Assembly: GCF_019711375.1 (NCBI RefSeq)
Contig: NZ_CP081295.1
Location: 2,579,001-2,643,000, forward strand
From: Qipengyuania aurantiaca
GTDB lineage: Bacteria; Pseudomonadota; Alphaproteobacteria; Sphingomonadales; Sphingomonadaceae
DNA length: 64,000 nucleotides
Reading direction: 5' to 3'
Below, piece by piece: positions 45,548-54,136 of this stretch. A program made the position numbers and the translations under genes. The notes under the pieces are model-generated. The model had not been told where the DNA came from. It was given only the letters and a program-made list of their open reading frames with translations, and made no database searches. The number at the start of each line of letters is the position of its first letter. The first letter of the stretch is position 1.

Positions 45548-45601
45548 GCTCCTGCTGGTCGGATGGGGATCCCAACCGGGATACGCACGGGAATTACCGG
45601 A

Positions 45602-46393
45602 TCACAGATTATCCTGCTGCGGCATGCCAAGGACGTGGAACCCGCCGTCGACGCGTAGGATCTCGCCGGTCGTGCAAGACCCAGCGTCCGAGCAGAGATA
45701 GACCGCCGTCCCGCCCACCGCATCCAGCGTTGCGTTGCTCCGCATCGGCGCGTTGGCCTCGGTGTGCTTGTAGGTCCGGCGCGCGCCGCCGATGGCCGCT
45801 CCGGCGAGCGTTTTCATCGGGCCGGGGCTGATCGCGTTGACCCGAATTCCATCCGGTCCGAGATCGTTGGCGAGATAGCGAACGCTGGCTTCCAGTGCAG
45901 CCTTTGCAACGCCCATGACGTTATAGTTGGGCGTTACGCGCGTCGACCCCATGTAAGTGAGGGTCAGCAAAGTGCCGCCATTCTCCACCATCATGGGATG
46001 AGCGCGGCGCGCCACCTCGATGAAGCTGTAGGCGGAGATATCCAGCGAGTTCTTGAAGTTCGCGCGCGAGGTGTCGAGGATTCGGCCGGTCAGTTCGGAT
46101 TTGTCCGAATACGCGATCGCGTGAACGACGAAATCGAGACGGCCCCACCGCTTCTCCAACTCGGCAAAAGCGGCGTCCATCGAGGCTTCGTCGGTGACGT
46201 CGACATCGAGCATGAAATCCGAACCGACGCTCTGCGCCAGGGGCTCGAGCCGCTTTCCGAAAGCGTCACCCTGATAGGTGAACGCCAGTTCCGCGCCCGC
46301 CTCGGCGCAGGCCTTGGCGATGCCCCATGCAATCGAGCGGTCGTTGGCGACACCCATGATGAGACCGCGCTTACCTTCGAGAACGACCGTCAT
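45602..46393 (-). CDS. fabI: Enoyl-[acyl-carrier-protein] reductase (NADH)
   Basis: FabI (263 aa) makes the last reduction of each fatty acid elongation round and is the target of triclosan and isoniazid-type drugs. It is an atypical short-chain dehydrogenase: GVANDRSIAWGIAKACAEAG, DVDVTDEASMDAAF, HAIAYSDKSEL, and the catalytic Tyr-x6-Lys in TPNYNVMGVAKAALEASVRY. The C-terminus ends HVLGMPQQDNL. It is third in a fabA-fabB-fabI set, 30 bases after fabB. Confidence 0.97.
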   Translation of the reverse strand: MTVVLEGKRGLIMGVANDRSIAWGIAKACAEAGAELAFTYQGDAFGKRLEPLAQSVGSDFMLDVDVTDEASMDAAFAELEKRWGRLDFVVHAIAYSDKSELTGRILDTSRANFKNSLDISAYSFIEVARRAHPMMVENGGTLLTLTYMGSTRVTPNYNVMGVAKAALEASVRYLANDLGPDGIRVNAISPGPMKTLAGAAIGGARRTYKHTEANAPMRSNATLDAVGGTAVYLCSDAGSCTTGEILRVDGGFHVLGMPQQDNL

Positions 46394-46423
46394 TTGTCTT
46401 CCTTTCCGCCAAGTTCCACGGTC

Positions 46424-47653
46424 TTACGCCCGGAACTTGGAAAGCAGCATCGACCCGTTGGTCCCTCCGAAGCCGAAGGAATTGGTCATCACCGTGTCCA
46501 GGCCTGCATCTTCGACCAGCTCGGTGGCGATCTCTTCCGGCTTGAGCGCAGGATCGAGCGTTTCGACGTTGATCGAGGGGATGATGAAATCATGTTCCAG
46601 CGCAAGCAGACAGTAGACCGCTTCCTGCGCGCCGGTGGCCCCCTGGCTGTGACCGGTCATGGATTTAGTCGAACTCACCGGCGGCGTTGCGCCTTCCCCG
46701 AAGACGCGGCGGACGGCTTCGATTTCCCCAACGTCGCCCACCGGCGTCGATGTGCCGTGCGCGTTGATGTAGCTGACCTTGCGATCTTCGGCCAAGGTTT
46801 GGAGCGCGCCGCGCATGGCCCGTTCGCCGCCTTCGCCCGAAGGCGCAACCATGTCCGCACCGTCCGAAGTGGCGGAAAAGCCGGTTACTTCGGCATAGAT
46901 CTTGGCACCGCGCGCCTGCGCATGCTCAAGGCTTTCGAGGACGACGATAGCGCCGCCGCCGCCAATGACGAAACCGTCGCGGTCCGCATCGAAAGCGCGG
47001 CTCGCGCGTTCGGGCGTATCGTTATACTTGCTGGACATCGCACCCATGGCATCGAAAAGGCAGGACAAGGTCCAGTCCAGTTCCTCGCCGCCACCGCCGA
47101 ACATAACGTCCTGCAGGCCGAGCGCGATCTGTTGCGCTGCCATCCCGATACAATGGAGCGAGGTCGAGCAGGCCGAGGTGATCGAAAAGTTCATCCCCTT
47201 GATCTGATAGGCCGTCGCAAGGTTTGCGCTGACGGTGGAAGACATGGTCTTCGGCACCGCGAAAGGACCGACACGCTTGGTAGCGCCGGTCTTGAGTACG
47301 GTCTGGTGCGCAGCGAGCATGGCCGAGGTGGAAGGACCGCCCGATCCGGCAATGACGCCGGTCATCGGATTGATGACGTCCTTTTCTTCCAGACCGGCAT
47401 CGGCGATAGCCTGTCCCATCGCGATATGGGCATAGGCCGCGCCCGGCCCCATGAAACGCAAGGTGCGCTTGTCGACATGCTCGGCAATATCGAGATCGAC
47501 CTTACCCGCGACTTGCGAGCGGAAGCCGTGCTCGGCCATGTCCTCGTTGAAGGTAATACCGGACTTGCCGGCCTTCAGGGAGGTAAGAACCTCCTGCGAA
47601 TTGTTACCAATCGAGGAGACGATCCCCAAGCCCGTTATGACTACGCGACGCAT
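46424..47653 (-). CDS. fabB: Beta-ketoacyl-ACP synthase I
   Basis: FabB (409 aa) condenses malonyl-ACP with growing acyl chains and is required with FabA to keep the cis double bond. The nucleophile Cys lies in [13 protein letters not shown], the first His in [12 protein letters not shown], and the second in [31 protein letters not shown] is at the C-terminus. Pairing with fabA and the sequence style identify it as FabB and not FabF. The ATG at 47653 has GAGGAGA upstream; the earlier in-frame start adds MRRD only. Confidence 0.97.
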   Translation of the reverse strand: MRRVVITGLGIVSSIGNNSQEVLTSLKAGKSGITFNEDMAEHGFRSQVAGKVDLDIAEHVDKRTLRFMGPGAAYAHIAMGQAIADAGLEEKDVINPMTGVIAGSGGPSTSAMLAAHQTVLKTGATKRVGPFAVPKTMSSTVSANLATAYQIKGMNFSITSACSTSLHCIGMAAQQIALGLQDVMFGGGGEELDWTLSCLFDAMGAMSSKYNDTPERASRAFDADRDGFVIGGGGAIVVLESLEHAQARGAKIYAEVTGFSATSDGADMVAPSGEGGERAMRGALQTLAEDRKVSYINAHGTSTPVGDVGEIEAVRRVFGEGATPPVSSTKSMTGHSQGATGAQEAVYCLLALEHDFIIPSINVETLDPALKPEEIATELVEDAGLDTVMTNSFGFGGTNGSMLLSKFRA

Positions 47654-47661
47654 ATCTCTCC

Positions 47662-48171
47662 TCACGCCTCCGACAAGGCGACTTTCATGTCCTTAACCTG
47701 ATAGATGACTTCACCATCGGCCTCGACCCGGCCGTCGGCAACACCCATGGTCAGGCGGCGGCTTTGGACCGATTTGGTGAAATCGACAAAATATTTCAGC
47801 ATTTTACGATCCGGACGGACCATTCCGGTCAGCTTGACCTCGCCGACACCCAGAGCGTAACCGCGGCCTTGCCAGCCACGCCAGCCCAGATTGAAACCGG
47901 TCAGCTGCCACAGACCGTCGAGGCCCAGGCATCCCGGCATGATGGGATTGCCGGGAAAATGGCATTCGAAGAACCAGAGATCGGGCGTGATGTCGAATTC
48001 GGCGACGACATGGCCTTTACCGTGCTCGCCTCCATCGCTCGAAATGTCGGTGATCCGGTCCATCATCAGCATCGGCGGTTCGGGAAGCTGCGCATTGCCC
48101 GGGCCGAACAGTTCGCCCCGCGCGCACTTCAGCAGATCCTCGCGATCGAAACTGGTTGGATAATCACTCAT
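47662..48171 (-). CDS. fabA: 3-hydroxydecanoyl-ACP dehydratase/isomerase
   Basis: FabA (169 aa) dehydrates 3-hydroxydecanoyl-ACP and isomerises trans-2 to cis-3-decenoyl-ACP, the branch point to unsaturated fatty acids. The hot-dog active-site His lies in [20 protein letters not shown] and the acid residue in [15 protein letters not shown]. The length is standard. It is first in the fabA-fabB-fabI operon, 8 bases before fabB. The 171 bases upstream (48172-48342) should hold its promoter; no FabR- or FadR-type operator is evident. Confidence 0.97.
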   Translation of the reverse strand: MSDYPTSFDREDLLKCARGELFGPGNAQLPEPPMLMMDRITDISSDGGEHGKGHVVAEFDITPDLWFFECHFPGNPIMPGCLGLDGLWQLTGFNLGWRGWQGRGYALGVGEVKLTGMVRPDRKMLKYFVDFTKSVQSRRLTMGVADGRVEADGEVIYQVKDMKVALSEA

Positions 48172-48342
48172 TCTCGGCGGTGCTCCTCACCCTGATTGCT
48201 ATTTGCCCACGCGCCTAGCAGGCGCTTGGGGTGCTGGAAAGGGCGTTCCGAAGACGCGGTCTGCTGCGTTTGAGAGCACGCTTAGCAGTGCGCAGCAAAT
48301 ACCTGAAACACCGCGAATTCTTCCCGCAACCCGGCGCGACAC

Positions 48343-49062
48343 TCAGCCCGGTGTCACGCTGTCGCTGCGACAGGGCTTTATCTCTCCGGGCTCGGGCCGG
48401 TCGGCAGCTGCCTTGAACTGCGCATAATAACCAGACAGCTCGGGCGCGTCCTTGAAGGCGACCAGTTCATAGCCGACGCGGCTGAATTCGCAGGACAGCA
48501 GCAACGGATCGATCCCGTGCGCGTCAGTCGGTCGGTCGACATCGACCACGACCACCTGCCCTTCGGCGCGAAGCGCGGGCCACATGCGCCACAGGAACTC
48601 GTACGGCTGCTCGATCTCGTGGTACATATGGACCATGAAGATGCGGTCAAAACTGTTGTCGGGCAGGCGGGGATCGGAAAATTCACCGCGCCGGATCGAG
48701 ACATTGTCAAGCCGGTAGCGCTCCACGCGCCGCCCAAGGCGGTCGAGCGCGCCCTGGTCGATATCCTGCGCGAGCACCCTGCCCTCAGAACCGACGCGCT
48801 CGGCCAGGCGCACCGTATAGTAACCGTTGCCCGCGCCGATATCGGCCACGGTCATGCCCGGTTCGATCTCGGCGAGGTCCATCACGGTCTGTGCTTCGCC
48901 GCGGCTGTCGCGCTGGTCCTCGGTCGAGAATTGCGCTGAGACGACCTCCGAAACAGGTCGATCGGGTTCGGGAAAGCGGCGCTCGCCGTCACCGGATGCA
49001 TCGCAGCCCGTCAGCGCAAGGCCGAGGAATGCGGACAGCAGGACGGGCGCGTTGCCCTTCAC
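48343..49062 (-). CDS. Lipoprotein with class I SAM-dependent methyltransferase domain
   Basis: This 239-aa protein starts at GTG 49062, overlapping the prfB stop (GTGA). It has a lipoprotein-type signal ([21 protein letters not shown], lipobox LTGC). A methyltransferase domain follows: MTVADIGAGNGYYTVRLAER (SAM motif I), VLAQDID, SIRRGEFSDPRLPDNSFDRI, EGQVVVVDVDRP. A SAM enzyme outside the cytoplasm would be surprising since SAM is not expected there, but such lipid-anchored versions are often annotated in sphingomonads. The signal could also be a membrane anchor or a mis-called start. Confidence 0.85.
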   Translation of the reverse strand: MKGNAPVLLSAFLGLALTGCDASGDGERRFPEPDRPVSEVVSAQFSTEDQRDSRGEAQTVMDLAEIEPGMTVADIGAGNGYYTVRLAERVGSEGRVLAQDIDQGALDRLGRRVERYRLDNVSIRRGEFSDPRLPDNSFDRIFMVHMYHEIEQPYEFLWRMWPALRAEGQVVVVDVDRPTDAHGIDPLLLSCEFSRVGYELVAFKDAPELSGYYAQFKAAADRPEPGEIKPCRSDSVTPG

Positions 49063-50186
49063 TCGGCGTCCTCCACCTCGACAGTTTCGCCCGTCACGCG
49101 CTGGGCAAGCGCGGCGGAGATAAAGGGATCGAGCGCGCCGTCGAGCACATCGTCGGGTGTCGGCGAGGTCACGCCGGTGCGCAGGTCCTTGACCATCTGA
49201 TAGGGTTGCAGGACGTAGGAACGGATCTGGTGGCCCCACCCGATGTCGCTCTTTTCCTGATACTCGCCCGAAGCGGCCGCTTCGCGCTCCGCCATTTCGC
49301 GTTCGAACAGGCGCGCCTTGAGCATGTTCATCGCAGTCGCCTTGTTCTTGTGCTGGCTGCGATCGTTCTGGCTCGCCACCACGATGCCGGTCGGCTGGTG
49401 GGTGATGCGCACGGCGGAGTCGGTCGTGTTGACGTGCTGGCCGCCGGCACCCGACGCGCGATAGGTGTCGATCTTGAGGTCGGACGGGTTGATCTCGATG
49501 TCGATGTCGTCGTCGATCACCGGATAGACCCAGACCGAGCTGAAGCTCGTGTGGCGGCGCGCCGAGCTGTCATAGGGGCTGATGCGGACGAGGCGGTGCA
49601 CACCGCTCTCGGTCTTGGCATAGCCATAGGCGTTTTCGCCCTTGAGCAGCAGCGTCGCGCTCTTGATGCCGGCCTGGTCACCAGCCTGGTATTCGACCGT
49701 CTCCACCTTGAAGCCCCGCCGTTCGGCCCAGCGGCCGTACATCCGGAACAGCATCTCGGCCCAGTCCTGGCTCTCGGTTCCCCCGGCGCCGGCATGGATC
49801 TCGATGTAGGAATCGTTGGCATCCGCCTCGCCCGACAACAGCGCCTGCACCTTGTCGCGGTCGGCACGGTCGGCGAGCGCGGAGAGGCTGGTCAGGCCTT
49901 CGTTGACGACATCGTCGTCACCCTCGGCCTCGCCCATTTCGACGAACTCCGTCGCATCGTTCATCTCGCTCTCGATCTCGCGCACCGTGTTGATGGCGGT
50001 TTCGAGGCGCTTCTGCTCCTGCGTGATGGCCTGCGCCTGCTTGGGATCGTCCCACAAGGTGGGGTCCTGCACGCGGGCGTCCAGCTCATCGAGGCGGCGC
50101 AGCGCGCGCTCCCAGTCGAGCGACTGGCGCACCAGCGCGAGCGCAGCTTGGATACGGTCGATATGGGCCTGCCCTTCGGCACGCAT
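49059..50186 (-). CDS. prfB: Peptide chain release factor 2
   Basis: RF2 (375 aa) ends translation at UGA and UAA. The peptidyl hydrolysis motif is [10 protein letters not shown]. The stop-codon tripeptide SPF region reads [16 protein letters not shown], i.e. SPY. The open frame is continuous through the point where E. coli carries its UGA frameshift (here [15 protein letters not shown]), so autoregulation by frameshifting is absent. The ATG at 50186 gives a normal N-terminus. It lies 75 bases after the penicillin-binding protein gene. Confidence 0.96.
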   Translation of the reverse strand: MRAEGQAHIDRIQAALALVRQSLDWERALRRLDELDARVQDPTLWDDPKQAQAITQEQKRLETAINTVREIESEMNDATEFVEMGEAEGDDDVVNEGLTSLSALADRADRDKVQALLSGEADANDSYIEIHAGAGGTESQDWAEMLFRMYGRWAERRGFKVETVEYQAGDQAGIKSATLLLKGENAYGYAKTESGVHRLVRISPYDSSARRHTSFSSVWVYPVIDDDIDIEINPSDLKIDTYRASGAGGQHVNTTDSAVRITHQPTGIVVASQNDRSQHKNKATAMNMLKARLFEREMAEREAAASGEYQEKSDIGWGHQIRSYVLQPYQMVKDLRTGVTSPTPDDVLDGALDPFISAALAQRVTGETVEVEDAE

Positions 50187-50261
50187 AGGGAATTCCTCAG
50201 CTATTCGGTCCGCCCACCTAGCGCGGCTGCGGCGATTGTAAAGTTGTGCCCACAGGGCCGG

Positions 50262-52769
50262 TCAGTAGATGCCGCCCTGATCCTCGACGAAGTCGGAAGG
50301 CTCCTCTTCGCGCCGTTCAGCCCGGCGACCGCGCACGCCTTCGCGAGCCCGGCGGATGAGGTCGAGGATTTCGCTGCGCTTGGCGGCGAGTTCGTCAGAC
50401 CGGGTGGAGCGGGCCGGTTCGGTATCGGGCTTGAACGCTTCCCAGATGATGGCGGCCTTGGGATCGTCGGTCGGCGTGCCGTCGAACACGCGCTTGCCGG
50501 TGCGGCGGTCGATCTTGACCATGCGGATGCCGGGCGGCGCGATAAAATCGTCGCTGGTCCAGCGCTCGCGCGTTTCCTCGATGAACTGCTTCATGATCGG
50601 CGCAGCGGTGTTGCCGCCCTGCACCCACCCGCCAAGATTGCGCGGCTGGTCGAAGCCCACATACATGCCGGCGATGATATCCGGCGTGCCGCCGACGAAC
50701 CACGCGTTGGTCGGGCCGTTTGTCGTTCCGGTCTTGCCGAAAAGCGGCAGTTCGAGGCTGCGCAGGCGCACCGCCGTACCGCGCGTCACCACGCCCTGGA
50801 GCATATGAACCACCTGGAAGGCCGTGCGCGGATCGAGCACCTGGCGCCCGCCCGGTTCGAACCGGGGCATGGGCTGGCCGTCCCAGTCGTCCATGTTGCA
50901 GCTGGTGCATGCGCGCTTATCACTGCGGAAGATGACCTTCCCGCGGCGATCCTGCACATAGTCGATTACCGAACCTTCGTGCTGGCGGCCCCAGTTGGCG
51001 AGCGCGGCGTAGCCGTTGACCATCTTGGCCACGGTCGTGTCGCCCGCGCCAAGTGCGAAAGAGTAATAGGGCTCGTAGTCCCCGATGCCGAGGCGCTTGA
51101 TCGTCTCGGTGACGTTTTCCATGCCCGTGTCGTCAGCGATGTGGATCGTCATCAGGTTGCGGCTCTGCTCGAGACCCCAGCGCATCGTGTGCTCGCCGCC
51201 GCCGCCGCCGCCGAAATTGCGGAAACATTTCTCCCCCAGATTCGCGCCCTGCCAGACGCAGAAGGTCTGGTCGGGAACCATGGTCGCCGGAGTCATGCCG
51301 TTGTCGAGCGCGGAGGCGTAGACGAAAGGCTTGATCGTCGAGCCCGGCTGGCGCAGCGCCTGTGTTGCGCGGTTGAAGCTGCCGAGACGGCTGTCGAAGC
51401 CGCCCTGCATCGCAAGCACGCGGCCCGTCTTGGGCGATGCGGCAAGGAAAGCGCCGGAGACTTCGGGCACACCGCGGATGCGGTAACCATTGCCCGATTC
51501 CTCGACCGCAATCACATCGCCGACCTTGATCGAGGAGGGTGCGCCGGAAAGGTCGTAATCCTCGCCGTCCGTCAGCCCAACCTTCGCGTCTGAACCGCCC
51601 TGGGTGACGACACCAATGCGCCAGTCTTCATAATTGATCGAGATGTTCGACGACAGCAGCTGCCCGTGCAGGTCGCCGTTGTCAGGATTGAGCGTGGCGA
51701 TCGGGCCGGTGTAGCCGCGATTGCCGTGATAACGCAGCAGCTGGGCCCGAAGCGCATCGCGCGCGGCATCCTGCAATTCTACGTCGAGCGAAGTGCGCAC
51801 CCACAGGCCGCCGGCATAAACACTGTTGCCGCCGTCTTCCGCTGTTTCGCCGAACTCCTCGATCAGCTGGCGGCGAACTTCTTCGAGGAAATAGCCGGCG
51901 TCCGCCGAACGCTCCGTGCGCTGCTGGACAAGACCGAGCGGCTGGCGCTTGGCCGCCGCTGCATCGGAAGCGGAAACGAAGTCGTTGGCAACCATCTGGT
52001 CGAGCACGAAGTTGCGCCGCGCGATTGCCAGGTCCTCATAGCGAGCGCGGCCATAGCGTTCGGGTGCCTTGGGCAGGATTGCGAGGAAGGCGGTCTCGTG
52101 AAGGTCGAGATCGGCCACGTCCTTGTCGAAATAGGCGCGCGCCGCCGCCTGCACGCCGAAGCTGCGGCGACCGAGCGGAATTTCGTTGAGATAGAGCTCG
52201 AGAATTTCCTGCTTGGTCAGCACCTGTTCGATGCGTTGCGCGAGGATCATTTCCTTGAGCTTGCGGGTAACCGAATATTCGTCGCCCAGAAGGAGGTTCT
52301 TGGCGACCTGCTGGGTGATGGTCGAACCGCCCACCGCACGCTCGCCCGACCCGTATTTGGTCGCGTAATCGACCACGGCGTTGAGCGTACCGGTGAAATC
52401 GACCCCGCTGTGGCTGAAGAAGGTCTTGTCCTCGGCCGAGAGGAAAGCCTCGATCATCGGCTGCGGGAAATCGACATATTGCAGCTGGACGCGGCGTTCG
52501 CGGGCGTAAGAGTGGACGATCTCGCCATCGACGCCGCGCACCACGGTCGGCAGCGGCGTTTCGTATTCCAGCAGCGAATCGGCTTCGGGCAGGTTGCGCG
52601 CAAGCGAGGCCCAGGCCAGCACCAGCAGCAGGACGCCGATCCCGACGATATAGGTCGCCACCCGCAGGCGGCGGCTGTGGTGCCAGTTGTCGCGCATCCA
52701 CGCGGCGAACCGCGCAGGGTCACCCGTCAGGCGGCGGCGGACGTAGTCTAGTGTGGGAATTGCAACCAT
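50262..52769 (-). CDS. mrcA: Penicillin-binding protein 1A (bifunctional transglycosylase/transpeptidase)
   Basis: This 835-aa class A PBP polymerises and cross-links peptidoglycan. A short cytoplasmic tail is followed by one membrane helix (about residues 38-58). The GT51 domain shows LSAEDKTFFSHSGVDFTG, GGSTITQQVAKNLLL and KLKEMILAQRIEQVLTK. An OB-like insert follows. The transpeptidase domain has the nucleophile Ser in QPGSTIKPFVYA, SRNLMTIHIADD (SxN) and GKTGTTNGPTNAWFVGG. It ends in a basic tail (GRRAERREEEP). It follows the amidase gene by 44 bases, and both act on the wall. Confidence 0.97.
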   Translation of the reverse strand: MVAIPTLDYVRRRLTGDPARFAAWMRDNWHHSRRLRVATYIVGIGVLLLVLAWASLARNLPEADSLLEYETPLPTVVRGVDGEIVHSYARERRVQLQYVDFPQPMIEAFLSAEDKTFFSHSGVDFTGTLNAVVDYATKYGSGERAVGGSTITQQVAKNLLLGDEYSVTRKLKEMILAQRIEQVLTKQEILELYLNEIPLGRRSFGVQAAARAYFDKDVADLDLHETAFLAILPKAPERYGRARYEDLAIARRNFVLDQMVANDFVSASDAAAAKRQPLGLVQQRTERSADAGYFLEEVRRQLIEEFGETAEDGGNSVYAGGLWVRTSLDVELQDAARDALRAQLLRYHGNRGYTGPIATLNPDNGDLHGQLLSSNISINYEDWRIGVVTQGGSDAKVGLTDGEDYDLSGAPSSIKVGDVIAVEESGNGYRIRGVPEVSGAFLAASPKTGRVLAMQGGFDSRLGSFNRATQALRQPGSTIKPFVYASALDNGMTPATMVPDQTFCVWQGANLGEKCFRNFGGGGGGEHTMRWGLEQSRNLMTIHIADDTGMENVTETIKRLGIGDYEPYYSFALGAGDTTVAKMVNGYAALANWGRQHEGSVIDYVQDRRGKVIFRSDKRACTSCNMDDWDGQPMPRFEPGGRQVLDPRTAFQVVHMLQGVVTRGTAVRLRSLELPLFGKTGTTNGPTNAWFVGGTPDIIAGMYVGFDQPRNLGGWVQGGNTAAPIMKQFIEETRERWTSDDFIAPPGIRMVKIDRRTGKRVFDGTPTDDPKAAIIWEAFKPDTEPARSTRSDELAAKRSEILDLIRRAREGVRGRRAERREEEPSDFVEDQGGIY

Positions 52770-52813
52770 AGTCGGCTGCGGCCTCTAGCACGCAGCTTTA
52801 GCGAAGCGCCAGA

Positions 52814-53698
52814 TCAAGAATCGTCCAAGCCCTCGCGATTTGTCGCCTCGCGCAGGAAATAGACGGCGATGGCCCGGCTCATTGCCTCGGCAAAGGCCTC
52901 GCGCCCCTCGTCCGAGGCCAGCCTTTGCGCGTCGGTCTCGTTGGAGATGAAGCCGCTTTCGAACAGGACCGAAGGAATGTCGGGCGCCCGCAGCACGGCC
53001 AGCCACGCCGATCGCCGCGCCTGCGGGTGAAATTCCAGATAGTCCTGCCCTTCCCGCTCGATAAGCTCGGCAAACCGGACTGAGCGCTCCTGCGTGCGAC
53101 GCTGGGAGAGATCGACGAGAATATCGCTGACGACCTTGTCCTCCTGCGACAAATCGACGCCGCCGATGACATCGGTAGCATTCTCCTTCGCCGCGTAAAG
53201 CGCCGCTGCCCGGCTCGAAGCTTCCTTGGACAGCGTGTAGATGCTCGCGCCTGTTACTTCGTCCGCCGCGCCGGCGCTGTCGGCATGGATCGAGAGGAAG
53301 AGGTCGGCATCGAGGCGCTGGGCGATGCGGTAGCGTTCGTTGTGGAGGAGGTAGGTGTCGTCCTCCCGTGTCAGCGCGACCCGCGCAATACCCTGCCGCT
53401 CGAGCTCGTCGCGAAGCGCCTCGGCCAGACCCATGACTAGGCGCTTTTCCACGTATCCGCGTGCCGAGGCACCGGGGTCATGCCCGCCATGCCCGGGATC
53501 GATCACCACCAGCGGCAAGTCTTCTCCGCCCGTCACCTCGGGCAGGTCCATCGGGGCCCCGCCGCGCGGCAGATCGACGCGCATCACATAGCCCGCGCCA
53601 GGCCCGATCACCCCCGCTCCGCGCGCAAACAGCACCAGTCCGCCGATGATGGCGAGCGGGAGCGCGACGAGCGCCAGAAGGTGAACTGTCCGGTTCAT
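52814..53698 (-). CDS. N-acetylmuramoyl-L-alanine amidase
   Basis: This 294-aa zinc amidase removes stem peptides from muramic acid to split septal peptidoglycan. It has a membrane anchor or signal (MNRTVHLLALVALPLAIIGGLVLFA) and the Amidase_3 fold: VVIDPGHGGHDPGA (zinc His), YVEKRLVMGLAEALRDEL (zinc Glu), FLSIHADSAGAA (zinc His) and SVLFESGFISNETDA (catalytic Glu). No AMIN domain is present, so it is shorter than AmiC. It is upstream of and co-directional with the PBP1A gene. Confidence 0.95.
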   Translation of the reverse strand: MNRTVHLLALVALPLAIIGGLVLFARGAGVIGPGAGYVMRVDLPRGGAPMDLPEVTGGEDLPLVVIDPGHGGHDPGASARGYVEKRLVMGLAEALRDELERQGIARVALTREDDTYLLHNERYRIAQRLDADLFLSIHADSAGAADEVTGASIYTLSKEASSRAAALYAAKENATDVIGGVDLSQEDKVVSDILVDLSQRRTQERSVRFAELIEREGQDYLEFHPQARRSAWLAVLRAPDIPSVLFESGFISNETDAQRLASDEGREAFAEAMSRAIAVYFLREATNREGLDDS

Positions 53699-54136
53699 GT
53701 GGCGCGATGGTTAAGAGCTAACGAGCCTCAAGCGCAATATAGTTGCCGAGCGATACCCACGGTGCTAGCGAACGGGAACCTCCGGGGAACCGGTGCCTCC
53801 GATCGGCGCGTTAAAGTCGCGACGAAGAGGGTCACTCTCCCGGACGGTCGCCGCCATTCCGGCAGCGACTTCGAATGAACAGGTTGATGCAGGACACGCT
53901 TCGCTCCCTTCCGACACAGATCACGCAAGCGCAGGAATGCGCTGCAGCGATCGCGGGGCGGACGGATCGGCAGACCCGCAAGGGCATCCTCGCAGACACG
54001 AATCACCGGCCTCTCGCAAAAGCGGTCCGCCGGATCCCGAATGCCGCAAGTCCCTCTTGGACAAGCGGATTCCCAACACTGACGCGCGGCAGGTACGGCG
54101 GGTTCACCCCGCCCCGCTGCGCATGGAGAAATATCA
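53699..54136 (+). promoter_or_regulatory. 438-base leader/promoter region of rne
   Basis: No gene can be supported in this gap; open frames here have no ribosome site or family likeness. It must contain the promoter of the divergent amidase gene and the 5' leader of rne. A weak promoter pair for rne is TTGCCG (53743-53748) and TAGCGA (53766-53771) with 17-base spacing, which would give a leader of about 360 nt. GGCGGG/CCCGCC (54097-54113) forms a hairpin close to the ribosome site. Long leaders of rne mediate RNase E autoregulation in other bacteria; that role here is inferred. Confidence 0.5.

Noticed and set aside
50080..50186. Programmed frameshift in prfB
   Set aside because: The frame is continuous and there is no UGA at the expected site.
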